From contig NZ_CP126107.1 of assembly GCF_030123365.1 (NCBI RefSeq), positions 1,039,501-1,103,500 on the forward strand: a stretch of DNA of 64,000 bases, given 5' to 3'. The first letter of the stretch is position 1; each line of letters starts with the position of its first letter. Both the position numbers and the translations under genes were made by a program. A model generated the notes under the pieces. The model was not told where the DNA came from and searched no databases. It worked only from the letters and a program-made list of their open reading frames with translations. Of the stretch, positions 42,967 through 51,892 are shown piece by piece. The DNA is from Neobacillus sp. SuZ13 (GTDB lineage Bacteria; Bacillota; Bacilli; Bacillales; Cytobacillaceae).

Positions 42967-44136
42967 ATGTGGTGGAAAAGCAAGAAAATCTTGTTAATCT
43001 TTTGTCTCCTATTTCTTTTTTTAACTATTTTTGAAAGTGGTGAAGTAGTAAAAGCGGAGGACCAAAGTACAGAAGGGTTTGTCATTGAGGCAGATCGAGT
43101 CGTTGGTTCGGGTATTACAGTAACCATAATTAAACAAGATACCGCTGCAAATAATGGGAAACTAATGATTCGTTTTCATTATAAATCCGCAATGATATAT
43201 GGAATGAAATTAACCAAACAGGTGAATTCACCAAAAGGTCCGGTAACTATTAGTTTAAAAGCAAATGGACCAGTTAGTGTAAAGAATATGATTGTTGATA
43301 CTTCAGCTCTTTCCTTTAAAGGGGCTTGCCTAAACGCGGCGGAAACTGTTCCAGAACTTGGGATGGAACAGGTGGTTATGGTAGCTCATTCTTTAGAATC
43401 CGAAAATAGTATTATTAAGCAGTTAGTCCTTAATACGGTTTCCGGCCAGTCAAATGCAACAAAGCCTGAGAAGTTGGAAATAATTCAAGAATTAAGTGCA
43501 CTTCCCGTTAATCAATTGGATAAAGAGCTTAATAAAATTTCAAGTGGACATTTGCCTCTCACATGTGAAGATCGTTCCAATGTAGATAAACCACCCGATG
43601 ACATTGGGAAGATCACTGAACCTGTTAAAGAGGTGATTAATGTTGTGACGAATCCCGTGGAACCTATTACAAAACCATTGGTGCCAATCGTTGAGCCAAT
43701 CGAACCTATCCTGAAGCCGTTGGAACCAGTAACAGATCCACTTGAGCCAGTGTTGAAGCCCGTCGAGCCTGTCACGAAACCACTTAAACCAGTTATAGAG
43801 AAAATTGACCCTATTGTTAGTGGAACTAAGGAAAAGGTGGAACAGGTTGTAAAATCCGTTTGTATTCAATTAGAGGAAGCAAAAGGGACGGTTACAAAAG
43901 AGCTAGCTTTGTCATTAATTGATGAAGCCATAACAAAGAAACAAACTTTGAACTCCATCTGTCAAGGTGACTCATTGACAAAAGAATTACAAAGCTTGGA
44001 GGAAGACCTATTAAAATCACTTGACCTTGTTGGCATATTAGGAAAAGTTATACCTGAAAATCCACTGGACCAACTTAATAAAATGCGTGAAAAAATTGAA
44101 AAAGAAAAGGATGGGGCAATTATATTTTCACAATAG
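42967..44136 (+). CDS. Secreted protein with proline-rich repeats, third gene of the DUF6230 operon
   Basis: 389 residues. A signal peptide (about 1-30, ending VVKAED) precedes a domain that echoes the DUF6230 protein (GFVIEADRVVGSGITVTI; GMKLTKQV). Residues about 215-275 are a proline-rich series of roughly eight units such as EPILKPLEPV, EPVLKPVEPV and KPLKPVIEKI. A helical C-terminal region follows. The Pro-x repeat suggests an extended rod spanning the cell wall. There is no sorting motif. The RBS is AAAGGAG, 13 bases after the DUF6114 stop. The protein is otherwise unrecognised. Confidence 0.75.
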   Translation: MWWKSKKILLIFCLLFLFLTIFESGEVVKAEDQSTEGFVIEADRVVGSGITVTIIKQDTAANNGKLMIRFHYKSAMIYGMKLTKQVNSPKGPVTISLKANGPVSVKNMIVDTSALSFKGACLNAAETVPELGMEQVVMVAHSLESENSIIKQLVLNTVSGQSNATKPEKLEIIQELSALPVNQLDKELNKISSGHLPLTCEDRSNVDKPPDDIGKITEPVKEVINVVTNPVEPITKPLVPIVEPIEPILKPLEPVTDPLEPVLKPVEPVTKPLKPVIEKIDPIVSGTKEKVEQVVKSVCIQLEEAKGTVTKELALSLIDEAITKKQTLNSICQGDSLTKELQSLEEDLLKSLDLVGILGKVIPENPLDQLNKMREKIEKEKDGAIIFSQ

Positions 44137-44137
44137 A

Positions 44138-44165
44138 AAAAGAGCAGGAGATCCCTGCTCTTTAA
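44138..44165 (+). terminator. Intrinsic terminator of the DUF6230 operon
   Basis: AAAGAGCAGG-AGAT-CCCTGCTCTTT followed by AAG; a strong stem with a weak U tract. Confidence 0.7.
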
Positions 44166-44174
44166 GTTTCTGAA

Positions 44175-44333
44175 CTTAGATTACTGCCTAGCTCCAGCAC
44201 CCTAGCGGCTAGTGTCCTTCGCTCTCCGCCCTACGATAAGTCAACATCGAATCACCTCGGGCTCTTCGTGTTTCCTTTATCTCGGTTGGAGCGCTCCAGG
44301 CCATACGCCGCTGAACAGGGTGCTTACGCTTTA
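44175..44333 (+). repeat. Palindromic intergenic repeat, copy 3 of 4
   Basis: It has the same blocks as copies 2 and 4 (CTTAGATTACTG, CTAGCGGCTAGTGTCCTTCGC, GCTCTTCGTGTTTCC, CCAGGCCATACGCCGCTGA). Its left arm reads CTAGCTCCAGCACC, and the right end GGGTGCTTACGCTTTA carries compensating changes, suggesting that base pairing is conserved. It abuts the stop codon of the minus-strand aminopeptidase gene. Confidence 0.85.
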
Positions 44334-45566
44334 TTAAAATGCCCAATTCCCGCCTCTAAACACGGGTTCTGTTTTGCCATCTGCGGTGATTCCATCGATG
44401 TCCATCTCAGTGGAACCAATCATGAAGTCGACGTGGGTGATACTTTCGTTTAGACCGTTCTCTTTCAATTCTTCAGAAGACATTTTCTTTCCGCCTTCAA
44501 TACAGAAAGCATAGGCACTTCCGATTGCTAAATGGTTTGAGGCATTCTCATCAAATAATGTATTAAAGAATAGGACATTTGATAGGGAAATTGGTGAATT
44601 ATATGGTACAAGTGCAACCTCACCAAGATAATGTGAGCCTTCATCAGTATCAACAAGACGCTTTAGAATTTCTTCGCCTTCTTCTGCTTTCACGCCAACA
44701 ATTTTTCCATTTTCAAATGTAATTGAAAAGCGGTCAATAATATTTCCACCATAGCTTAAAGGTTTTGTACTAGCAACTGTACCATTCACACCTGTTCGAT
44801 AGGGTACAGTGAACACTTCTTCAGTCGGCATGTTTGCCATAAATTCAAAGCCCTTCTCATTCACACTGCCTGCGCCTACCCAGATATGTTTTTCAGGAAG
44901 TTCAATCGTTAGGTCTGTACCAGGCGCTGTATAATGAAGCTTTTGGTATCGTTTTTCATTTAAATAATGAACTTTTTCATGAAGGGTTTCATCATGTTTC
45001 TTCCAAGCTTCTACTGGATTTTCCACGTCTGCACGTACTGCTTTAAAAATTGCATCCCAAAGCTTATTGACTTGGTTTTCAGCAGGCTCATCAGGGAATA
45101 CCTTTGCAGCCCATGCAGGTGACGCAGCGGCGATAACCGTCCAACTCACCTTATCGGATTGTACGGCCTTCCGATAATTGGCCAATGCTGTTCCGGCAGC
45201 TTTATTAAAGTTAGAAATCCGTTCTGGATTCACACCTTTTAACAAATCTGGGCTAGTAGAAATAACTGACATAAAGGCTGCACCCTTGGCTGCTAGGTCT
45301 TCCATTTCTTTGGCACGCCAAACAGGATACTCAAGGAAAGCATCATCTGGAGCTAAGTCATATTTTGTTCTCGTCACAGTATCGTCGTTCCAGTTGACGA
45401 TGACATTTTGAGCACCAGTTTCGTAAGCTTTTTTAACAATTAGACGAACAAAATTCGCTGCATCTAATGTAGCATTAACGACTAGAGTTTGACCTTTCTG
45501 AACATTTACACCAACCTTAACAGCTAGTTCAGCATATTTTTCAAGTGTTGTTTGAAATTCATTCAT
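44334..45566 (-). CDS. M29-family metal-dependent aminopeptidase (AmpS/PepS)
   Basis: 410 residues. Conserved M29 blocks are visible: an N-terminal domain (LVVNATLDAANFVRLIVKKAYE) and a C-terminal metal site (LGEVALVPYNSPISL, NLASNHLAIGSAY-like stretch ENASNHLAIGSAYAF, and HVDFMIGS). It releases N-terminal residues from peptides in the cytoplasm. The ATG has an AAGGAGGC signal. Monocistronic. Confidence 0.9.
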   Translation of the reverse strand: MNEFQTTLEKYAELAVKVGVNVQKGQTLVVNATLDAANFVRLIVKKAYETGAQNVIVNWNDDTVTRTKYDLAPDDAFLEYPVWRAKEMEDLAAKGAAFMSVISTSPDLLKGVNPERISNFNKAAGTALANYRKAVQSDKVSWTVIAAASPAWAAKVFPDEPAENQVNKLWDAIFKAVRADVENPVEAWKKHDETLHEKVHYLNEKRYQKLHYTAPGTDLTIELPEKHIWVGAGSVNEKGFEFMANMPTEEVFTVPYRTGVNGTVASTKPLSYGGNIIDRFSITFENGKIVGVKAEEGEEILKRLVDTDEGSHYLGEVALVPYNSPISLSNVLFFNTLFDENASNHLAIGSAYAFCIEGGKKMSSEELKENGLNESITHVDFMIGSTEMDIDGITADGKTEPVFRGGNWAF

Positions 45567-45667
45567 ATGTATGCCTCCTTTTTCTGAATCTTTCTATATT
45601 GTAGCGTTATTAATTGGAAAAAGAAACTATTACCAATTAAGTTTGAGAACGTCTATAAAATGAAAAA

Positions 45668-45691
45668 CAGTAAAGATTTTCATCTTTACTG
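45668..45691 (-). terminator. Intrinsic terminator of the 38-residue gene (minus strand)
   Basis: On the minus strand CAGTAAAGAT-GAAA-ATCTTTACTG is followed by TTTTT. The 10-bp stem starts within the last codon and the stop of the small gene. Confidence 0.75.
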
Positions 45692-45802
45692 CATCTTGCT
45701 GCCGTATACTTTTATATTAAAATAAACACCTGCGGAAAATAGTACTAAGAATGTAATAATACCTGATAATGATGTTGGAGCCATGAACTCGGATAATTCC
45801 AT
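45686..45802 (-). CDS. 38-residue single-pass membrane protein
   Basis: The ATG at 45802 has AAGGGCGGTG before it. The product starts MELSEFMAPTSLSG and continues into one hydrophobic helix (IITFLVLFSAGVYFNI) and a short basic tail. A terminator overlaps the stop. No family is recognised. Expression signals on both sides support a real gene; it may be a small regulator of a membrane enzyme or transporter. Confidence 0.7.
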   Translation of the reverse strand: MELSEFMAPTSLSGIITFLVLFSAGVYFNIKVYGSKMQ

Positions 45803-45907
45803 TGTTTACACCGCCCTTATTATAATTATCTTTATAAGTTAATTATAATACAAATTGGGCAAATGTGAACAATTTAGTACAAATATTAAGAGATTATTGA
45901 CCGGTTT

Positions 45908-47176
45908 TTATATATGTGATTTAATATTTTGTTTTTCAAATGAATGGAACATGACCCAGTACATCCCAGCACTTAACAAGGCAAGAAAAACTAACACGAA
46001 AAACGTCCAGCTATAGCCAAGCAGTACCGTCATTGGAATTGCAAGCGGTGCAATAGTGCGGCTTATGGTAAACCGAAGGCTTGCAGCAGCGAAGTATTGT
46101 CCTCGCATATGCTCCGGAGCAAGTCGTGATACAAAGCTTTGCTGGAGCCCAGCCCCCATTAATTCAGCAAAAGTGAAAACCGCCATCGCGATCATTAAAC
46201 CCCAAATCCACGTGGTTTGACTAAAAAGAATCATAGAAAAGGCGTACACAACTGACGAAAGTACAAATACATTTCTTTCATAATAAGTACTCATCCACTT
46301 TGTGACAATTACTGTCAGCAGAGCGACGAGAAATCCATTTTCTGCAAGCACCAAACCAAACGCCTGTTCACCATTGACCGAAAACGACCAATTCCCAATT
46401 GAAAAGAGACTCTGATCTTGAAAGACATCCTTTATATAAACTGGAATCAACAAATCCAATTGCATAAATGTTTGCCCCGCTAATACTCCCGCAAGAATAA
46501 ATAGAAGGAAGGTTTTATCTTTAACAATGAGTGAATAATCCTTCAGTTGATTTGTTAAAAAGTAATACCATTTCCCGTCAGACGAAGAAGTACTTTGATT
46601 AACCGGGACTGTTTCACGAGTCCATTTGGCTAAAATAAGTCCCAAGGAAATGCAGACTAACCCTGCGACAAGTAAAAGTTGAAACCGGTAATGAACATAA
46701 AAAATCGCACCTAAAATCGGGCCAATTACAACCGCAATATTAATTGAGGTGTAAAAAATAGCAAACACATTGCTTCTGTCTTTTTCATCGACGACATCGG
46801 CTACCATCGCTTGGCTAGCCGGCCAATAAAAGGAACCGAACACACCGGCAACTGCAAAAGCGATAAAGCCCATCCACGGCGATTCATACCACGGTGAACT
46901 AGCGAAGCCAAATGCGATAAATGAAAGTCCTTGACCAATTGCAGACAGTACCATCATTCGTTTCCGCCCGAACCGGTCAGCGCAGTATCCGCCCATAAGG
47001 TTAGCAAGTACTGAAAAAATCTGTGAAAAAACTAATAATAATCCTGCTTTACTTTTACCGAACTCTTCTGCGAAGTAAATCGTTAAGAAAGGAAAAAACA
47101 TCCAAAACGTGATGTTCATCATCGCTTCACTGAATAAGCGAACCTTTAAATTAGGATCCCAATCCCTAATTCTCAT
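45908..47176 (-). CDS. MFS transporter, multidrug-efflux type
   Basis: 422 residues with 12 predicted membrane segments. The MFS motif between TM2 and TM3 is present (GGYCADRFGRKRMM). The general pattern is that of drug/H+ antiporters of the MdtH type; the substrate is unknown. The RBS GAGGAC precedes the ATG. Monocistronic; no regulator is adjacent. Confidence 0.85.
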   Translation of the reverse strand: MRIRDWDPNLKVRLFSEAMMNITFWMFFPFLTIYFAEEFGKSKAGLLLVFSQIFSVLANLMGGYCADRFGRKRMMVLSAIGQGLSFIAFGFASSPWYESPWMGFIAFAVAGVFGSFYWPASQAMVADVVDEKDRSNVFAIFYTSINIAVVIGPILGAIFYVHYRFQLLLVAGLVCISLGLILAKWTRETVPVNQSTSSSDGKWYYFLTNQLKDYSLIVKDKTFLLFILAGVLAGQTFMQLDLLIPVYIKDVFQDQSLFSIGNWSFSVNGEQAFGLVLAENGFLVALLTVIVTKWMSTYYERNVFVLSSVVYAFSMILFSQTTWIWGLMIAMAVFTFAELMGAGLQQSFVSRLAPEHMRGQYFAAASLRFTISRTIAPLAIPMTVLLGYSWTFFVLVFLALLSAGMYWVMFHSFEKQNIKSHI

Positions 47177-47277
47177 ACATTGTCCTCGTTTCTAAAATTT
47201 TGACCAACATAATACTAGCCAAATCGAAAAACTTATAACATAAATGGTAAGCACATCCTGAGTGCTTACCATTTAAT

Positions 47278-49368
47278 TTATTCCTGATTGTTTAAGGCTT
47301 GTTTTAGTAAATCACCTAAGCTGGTTCCGAAATCCTCTTTTTGGGTATATTTCTGAACGAGCTTTTGTGCTTCTTTTTTATTGACAGCTTTTTTCTTGTC
47401 TTCTGCCTTTTCAACGACATTACAGCGGCGGCATTGGAAGTACGCGCCGGCTTTTCCATTATGAATTTCCATTTTTTTATGGCATTGCGGACAACGGCGG
47501 TTGGAAAGCTTTGGATCCTTACGTTTTCGGAAGGAACACTCTGGACTTGAGCAAACGAGAATCTTGCCTTCCTTTGTATTCCGCTCCTTTAGGAATTCGT
47601 TACATTCAGGACATCTTGAACCGGTTAAATTGTGGGCACGATAGGATTTTTCACTTTTTTTAATTTCAGAAACCAACTGCTCCGTTTGGCGGCGAATCTT
47701 TTGTAAAAAGGCTTTCGGGTCCGCCTTTCCTTTGGAGATTTTCTCTAGTTCTTGTTCCCATTTGGCCGTTAGTTCCGGTGACTTTAATTCATCATTAACA
47801 AGTTCAATAAGCTGCTTGCCTTTTTTCGTTGAGTGGAAGCGTCCATTCTGTCGTTCTACGACTTCCGTTTCTACAAGTCTTTCAATAATTTCTGCCCGCG
47901 TTGCTGGCGTACCTAGACCGAATTTCTCCATTTGCGCCAGAACATCAGCTTCGGAATAGCGCTGCGGCGGCTCTGTCCATTTTTGGTTTAGTACGCCATT
48001 TTTTACCGTAAAGGACTGACCCTGAGCTAATTTTTGCAGTCCAGTAGTCAATTGTTCCGATCCTTCTTTTCCTAACACCTTTTTAAAGCCCAATTCCATT
48101 ACATTTGTTTCTTTGGCAGTAAAGGTTTCGCCTTCAACTTTAAATGTTGCCTGTATGGTGTCAAATTCATAAGCTGGTAAAAACAATGCTAAGAAACGTC
48201 GAGCAATGATGTCATAAAGTTTTCTTTCATCTGAATCAAGTTCACTAAGATTAAGCCTTTGCTCCGTTGGGATAATGGCGTGATGGTCTGTTACCTTTTC
48301 ATTGTTAAAGACGCGTTTGGCGAGCACAGTTCCCTTGTTTGCAAGAATGGGGCGAACTTCTTCTTTATAACCTGAAGCCATGCCATGCAAGCGGTCTGTC
48401 ATAGTGTTCACCATATCGGTGGTTAAATAGCGTGAATCAGTTCTAGGATAAGTGACCAATTTGTATTGCTCATAAAGACGTTGTAAAACAGATGATGTCT
48501 TTTTCGCCGAGAAACCAAACCGCTTGTTAGCATCTCGCTGTAGTTCTGTTAAATCATAAGGCAGTGGCTGTGGCTCTGATTTTTTCTTGCGGTCTATTTT
48601 ATCGAGCACCGCCTTTTTACCATATACTTTGGATTGGATAGTTTCAGCTTTTGCCTTATCGAAGATGCGCTTTTCATTGTCCCGTTCCCAATCTGTTGAA
48701 AGTGGGCCAATATCGGCTCGAATCGTCCAATATTCCTTTGGAACAAAGGATTGAATCTGCTGTTCTCGTTCCAAAACAAGGGCAAGAGTAGGGGTCTGAA
48801 CCCGACCTGCCGAAAGTGGGTCTTTATATTTTGTTGTTAGTGCTCTTGTTACATTCAATCCGATTAACCAATCAGCTTCCGCACGGCAAACGGCCGAATG
48901 GTAGAGGTCCTCAAATTGTTTACCAGGTTTTAATTGCTTGAACCCGTCTTTGATGGCCTTATCTGTTTGCGAAGAAATCCATAATCTTTTTAAGGGCTTG
49001 TTCCACCGAATCTTGTCAAGAATCCAGCGTGCTACTAATTCACCTTCACGACCAGCATCGGTTGCGATGATACATTCTTTAATGTCTTTCCGTTTTGCTA
49101 ATGTTTCGATCGCACGGAATTGATGGTTGGTTTGCTTCATGACCATCAAGCCCATTTTTTGTGGAATAATCGGTAAATCCTCTAAATTCCATGTTTTATA
49201 TTTCGTATCATAATGCTCTGGCATTTTTAATTCGATTAAGTGGCCGAGTGCCCATGTGACAATGTATTGATTTCCTTCCATATAGCTTTTATGTTTTTGA
49301 TTGCAGCCAAGAACACGGGCAAGTTCCCGGGCAACACTTGGCTTTTCTGCAAGTACAAGAGATTTCAT
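47278..49368 (-). CDS. topB: DNA topoisomerase III
   Basis: 696 residues. An N-terminal Toprim domain (LVLAEKPSVARELARVLG; DAGREGELVARW) is followed by the type IA active-site region VTYPRTDSRYL containing the catalytic Tyr. Two C-terminal zinc ribbons follow (CPECNEFL...CSSPEC and CPQCHKKM...CRRC). The length is close to B. subtilis TopB. It relaxes and decatenates DNA in the cytoplasm. The ATG at 49368 has AAAGGAG; the ORF's upstream ATG at 49389 is rejected. Confidence 0.95.
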   Translation of the reverse strand: MKSLVLAEKPSVARELARVLGCNQKHKSYMEGNQYIVTWALGHLIELKMPEHYDTKYKTWNLEDLPIIPQKMGLMVMKQTNHQFRAIETLAKRKDIKECIIATDAGREGELVARWILDKIRWNKPLKRLWISSQTDKAIKDGFKQLKPGKQFEDLYHSAVCRAEADWLIGLNVTRALTTKYKDPLSAGRVQTPTLALVLEREQQIQSFVPKEYWTIRADIGPLSTDWERDNEKRIFDKAKAETIQSKVYGKKAVLDKIDRKKKSEPQPLPYDLTELQRDANKRFGFSAKKTSSVLQRLYEQYKLVTYPRTDSRYLTTDMVNTMTDRLHGMASGYKEEVRPILANKGTVLAKRVFNNEKVTDHHAIIPTEQRLNLSELDSDERKLYDIIARRFLALFLPAYEFDTIQATFKVEGETFTAKETNVMELGFKKVLGKEGSEQLTTGLQKLAQGQSFTVKNGVLNQKWTEPPQRYSEADVLAQMEKFGLGTPATRAEIIERLVETEVVERQNGRFHSTKKGKQLIELVNDELKSPELTAKWEQELEKISKGKADPKAFLQKIRRQTEQLVSEIKKSEKSYRAHNLTGSRCPECNEFLKERNTKEGKILVCSSPECSFRKRKDPKLSNRRCPQCHKKMEIHNGKAGAYFQCRRCNVVEKAEDKKKAVNKKEAQKLVQKYTQKEDFGTSLGDLLKQALNNQE

Positions 49369-49504
49369 ATTTACTCCTTTCAGGTACATCCATTTTGACC
49401 TTTATATAGTATAACGGAATCTCAAGGTATTTTGTAACTTAAGTATTTTCCTTTCATTTATTATCCTGCTAAAGCGTTATCGTTCTAAAATTCAGAAAAT
49501 TGAA

Positions 49505-49534
49505 TTGACAAATAAGCTTATCAAACCATACAAT
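49505..49534 (+). promoter_or_regulatory. Sigma-A promoter of hutH
   Basis: TTGACA (49505-49510), an 18-base spacer and TACAAT (49529-49534). Transcription would begin near 49541, giving a leader of about 150 bases that contains the hairpin at 49608-49662. Confidence 0.7.
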
Positions 49535-49607
49535 ATTATCACTAAGATAGATAAAGAATGGAATGATACCCATGAGGCATCTGATAATATTCAATCAATT
49601 CATCATA

Positions 49608-49662
49608 AAAGAGGCTGGACTCCCAATCAAGTAGATTCGGAATCCAGCCTCTTTCTTTATTA
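49608..49662 (+). promoter_or_regulatory. Leader hairpin, possible attenuator of hutH
   Basis: AAAGAGGCTGGACTCC (49608-49623) pairs with GGAATCCAGCCTCTTT (49639-49654), 16 bp with one mismatch, followed by CTTTATTAT. It lies between the promoter and the hutH start, ending about 30 bases before the start codon. In B. subtilis the hut leader contains a terminator controlled by HutP; no hutP gene is adjacent here. Confidence 0.6.
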
Positions 49663-49690
49663 TACTACAGTGGTAGAGGAGAGAGACGAT

Positions 49691-51217
49691 ATGGTAACAC
49701 TGACAGGTGGAAGTTTAACATTAGAGCAGATGAAAGATGTTTTATATCGAAAGCAAAAGGTCATGGCCTCAGACAAGAGCATGGAAGCAGTCAAGAAGAG
49801 TCGTGAAGCAGTTGAAAGAATTGTTTCAGAATCAAAAGTAGTTTATGGGATTACGACGGGATTTGGAAAGTTCAGCGACGTTCTTATTGAAAAAAAACAT
49901 GTTCAAGACCTCCAGCTTAATTTAATTCGCTCCCATGCATGCGGGGTTGGTGAACCTTTTCCCGAAATAGTTTCCAAAGCAATGGTACTTCTACGAGCCA
50001 ACGCACTCCTCAAGGGTTATTCAGGAGTCAGACCTGTTGTCATTGAAAAGTTATTAGAGTTAGTGAATCAGAATATTATTCCTGTGATCCCGCAGCAAGG
50101 TTCCCTGGGGGCAAGCGGTGATTTAGCCCCGCTTTCTCATCTTGCGTTGGTTTTAATTGGCGAAGGAGAAGTATTTTACAAAGGTAAACAAATGGAGGCC
50201 CTTGATGCACTCCAACAAGAAGGAATTTTACCGTTAACGTTGGAGGCAAAAGAGGGTCTAGCCCTTATTAATGGGACACAAGCGATGACAGCTATGGGTG
50301 TGATCGGCTATTTGGAGGCAGAGCAGCTGGCACATGAAAGTGAGCTAATTGCAGCTATGACAATGGAAGGGTTAAATGGGATTATCGATGCATTTGCGGA
50401 AGAAGTTCATATAGCTAGAGGGTATAAACAGCAAATTGATACGGCAGCAAGAATCCGTGGTTATTTAAGCGATAGTTTATTAACTACACAACAGGGCGAA
50501 TTACGGGTTCAAGATGCTTATTCTCTCCGCTGCATGCCACAGGTTCATGGTGCATCGTGGCAGGCTCTGGATTATGTGAAAGAAAAATTAGAAATTGAAA
50601 TGAACGCAGCAACAGATAATCCGTTAATCTTTGATAATGGGGAAAAGGTGATCTCAGGGGGGAATTTCCATGGACAGCCGATTGCTTTTGCCATGGATTT
50701 TATGAAAATTGCTGTGGCTGAACTGGCGAATATTTCAGAAAGAAGGATTGAAAGATTGGTTAATCCGCAGTTGAATGATTTACCAGCCTTTCTAAGTCCT
50801 GAGCCTGGCTTACAATCAGGGGCAATGATCATGCAATATGCGGCAGCAGCACTGGTATCAGAGAATAAAACGCTTGCCCATCCAGCTAGTGTCGATTCCA
50901 TACCATCATCTGCTAATCAAGAGGATCATGTAAGTATGGGCACGATTGCGTCGAGGCATGCTTATCAAATTATCCAAAATGCACGAAGAGTTGTGGCGAT
51001 TGAACTGATTTGTGCCATGCAGGCCGTGGAGATTCGCGGGATCGAAAAGATGGCCACAATTACTAGGTTGTTCTACGATAAGGCCCGCGAACAGGTAGCA
51101 TCCATTAAACAAGATAGGGTCTTTTCAAAGGATATTGAAAAAATTGCTTATTGGCTTAAGTCAATTGAATTTTCTCCATTTATTAGAAATATAAGGATCG
51201 AAAAGCGACATTTCTAA
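49691..51217 (+). CDS. hutH: Histidine ammonia-lyase
   Basis: 508 residues from the ATG at 49691, the usual HutH length; the open frame extends 62 codons upstream through the leader hairpin and is not coding. ASG at residues 141-143 ([12 protein letters not shown]) forms the MIO cofactor, and [11 protein letters not shown] near 51-61 is the conserved active-site segment. It converts histidine to urocanate. No hutU, hutI, hutG or hutP is next to it, so the rest of the pathway must be elsewhere or absent. AGGAG precedes the start. Confidence 0.94.
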   Translation: MVTLTGGSLTLEQMKDVLYRKQKVMASDKSMEAVKKSREAVERIVSESKVVYGITTGFGKFSDVLIEKKHVQDLQLNLIRSHACGVGEPFPEIVSKAMVLLRANALLKGYSGVRPVVIEKLLELVNQNIIPVIPQQGSLGASGDLAPLSHLALVLIGEGEVFYKGKQMEALDALQQEGILPLTLEAKEGLALINGTQAMTAMGVIGYLEAEQLAHESELIAAMTMEGLNGIIDAFAEEVHIARGYKQQIDTAARIRGYLSDSLLTTQQGELRVQDAYSLRCMPQVHGASWQALDYVKEKLEIEMNAATDNPLIFDNGEKVISGGNFHGQPIAFAMDFMKIAVAELANISERRIERLVNPQLNDLPAFLSPEPGLQSGAMIMQYAAAALVSENKTLAHPASVDSIPSSANQEDHVSMGTIASRHAYQIIQNARRVVAIELICAMQAVEIRGIEKMATITRLFYDKAREQVASIKQDRVFSKDIEKIAYWLKSIEFSPFIRNIRIEKRHF

Positions 51218-51256
51218 AATGAATTCTTAAAAGATAAGAAAGATAAAGTTTTTTAA

Positions 51257-51418
51257 CTTAGATTACTGTCTAGCGCAAGCGGCCCTAGCGGCTAGTGTCC
51301 TTCGCTCTCCGCCCTACGATAAGTCAAGCACGAATGCGCCTCCGGCTCTTCGTGTTTCCTTTATCTCAGTTGGAGTGCTCCAGGCCATACGCCGCTGACC
51401 AGGGCGCTTGTGCTTTTC
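51257..51418 (+). repeat. Palindromic intergenic repeat, copy 4 of 4
   Basis: Nearly identical to copy 2 at 28531 (CTTAGATTACTGTCTAGCGC...CCAGGGCGCTTGTGCTTTTC). It differs mainly in the central loop (GCGCCTCCGGCTCTTCG). It lies after hutH and before a convergent small gene. Confidence 0.85.
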
Positions 51419-51452
51419 TTAATAGGAAAAAGGCGTGAGATACTCACGCCTT

Positions 51453-51656
51453 TTATTCTGTCTGATCATTTAGTAAGCGAGCAGTATCTCCGCGATACTC
51501 ATCTTCATTTTCCACACGATTTTTAAATGCTTCTCGTACAACTAGGAATTCTTCGTCACCAACTGCTTCTTTCGCATGTTTTTCCACTAAAGTATCTTGT
51601 GGAAAGTTTCCTGGATGACCCTTCTTTTTATGTTCAAAATGTTCTCCGCGTGCCAA
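51453..51656 (-). CDS. 67-residue hydrophilic protein, unknown
   Basis: TTG start with AAAGGAG eight bases upstream. The product is highly charged (MARGEHFEHKKKGHPGNFPQ, then acidic and amphipathic stretches) with no Cys or membrane segment. I do not recognise it by name. The convergent repeat at 51257 and the T-rich segment 51419-51452 may carry its terminator. Confidence 0.65.
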   Translation of the reverse strand: MARGEHFEHKKKGHPGNFPQDTLVEKHAKEAVGDEEFLVVREAFKNRVENEDEYRGDTARLLNDQTE

Positions 51657-51772
51657 TTACAACACTCCTTTCGTTTACGCAAGTATCATTCCCGAAACGG
51701 AGTGAAATAATTACTTTTTTAATAACTACACCAAAAGAAAAAGCTGAATGACAGAGGAATCCTTTAAAAGAT

Positions 51773-51892
51773 TCAATCTTCACCAGCATTGTGTTTTGTG
51801 GAATCTGGCTTGCACATGAGGTCTAAAAAATAACCGGCCAACCCAATAAATGCAATCGGTATGGAAAAATTCAACACATGAAGAATGGTCAT
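51773..51892 (-). CDS. 39-residue single-pass membrane protein
   Basis: ATG at 51892 with GGTGGTG about nine bases upstream. The product has one hydrophobic helix (LNFSIPIAFIGLAGYFLDLM) and a polar tail ending in acidic residues. A small hairpin (GAATC...GATTC) follows the stop. The helix and RBS support coding, but the gene is short and unrecognised. Confidence 0.5.
   Translation of the reverse strand: MTILHVLNFSIPIAFIGLAGYFLDLMCKPDSTKHNAGED

Noticed and set aside
49505..49690. N-terminal extension of HutH by 62 codons
   Set aside because: The extension would start inside the -35 box and cross the leader hairpin; the ATG at 49691 gives the normal HutH length.
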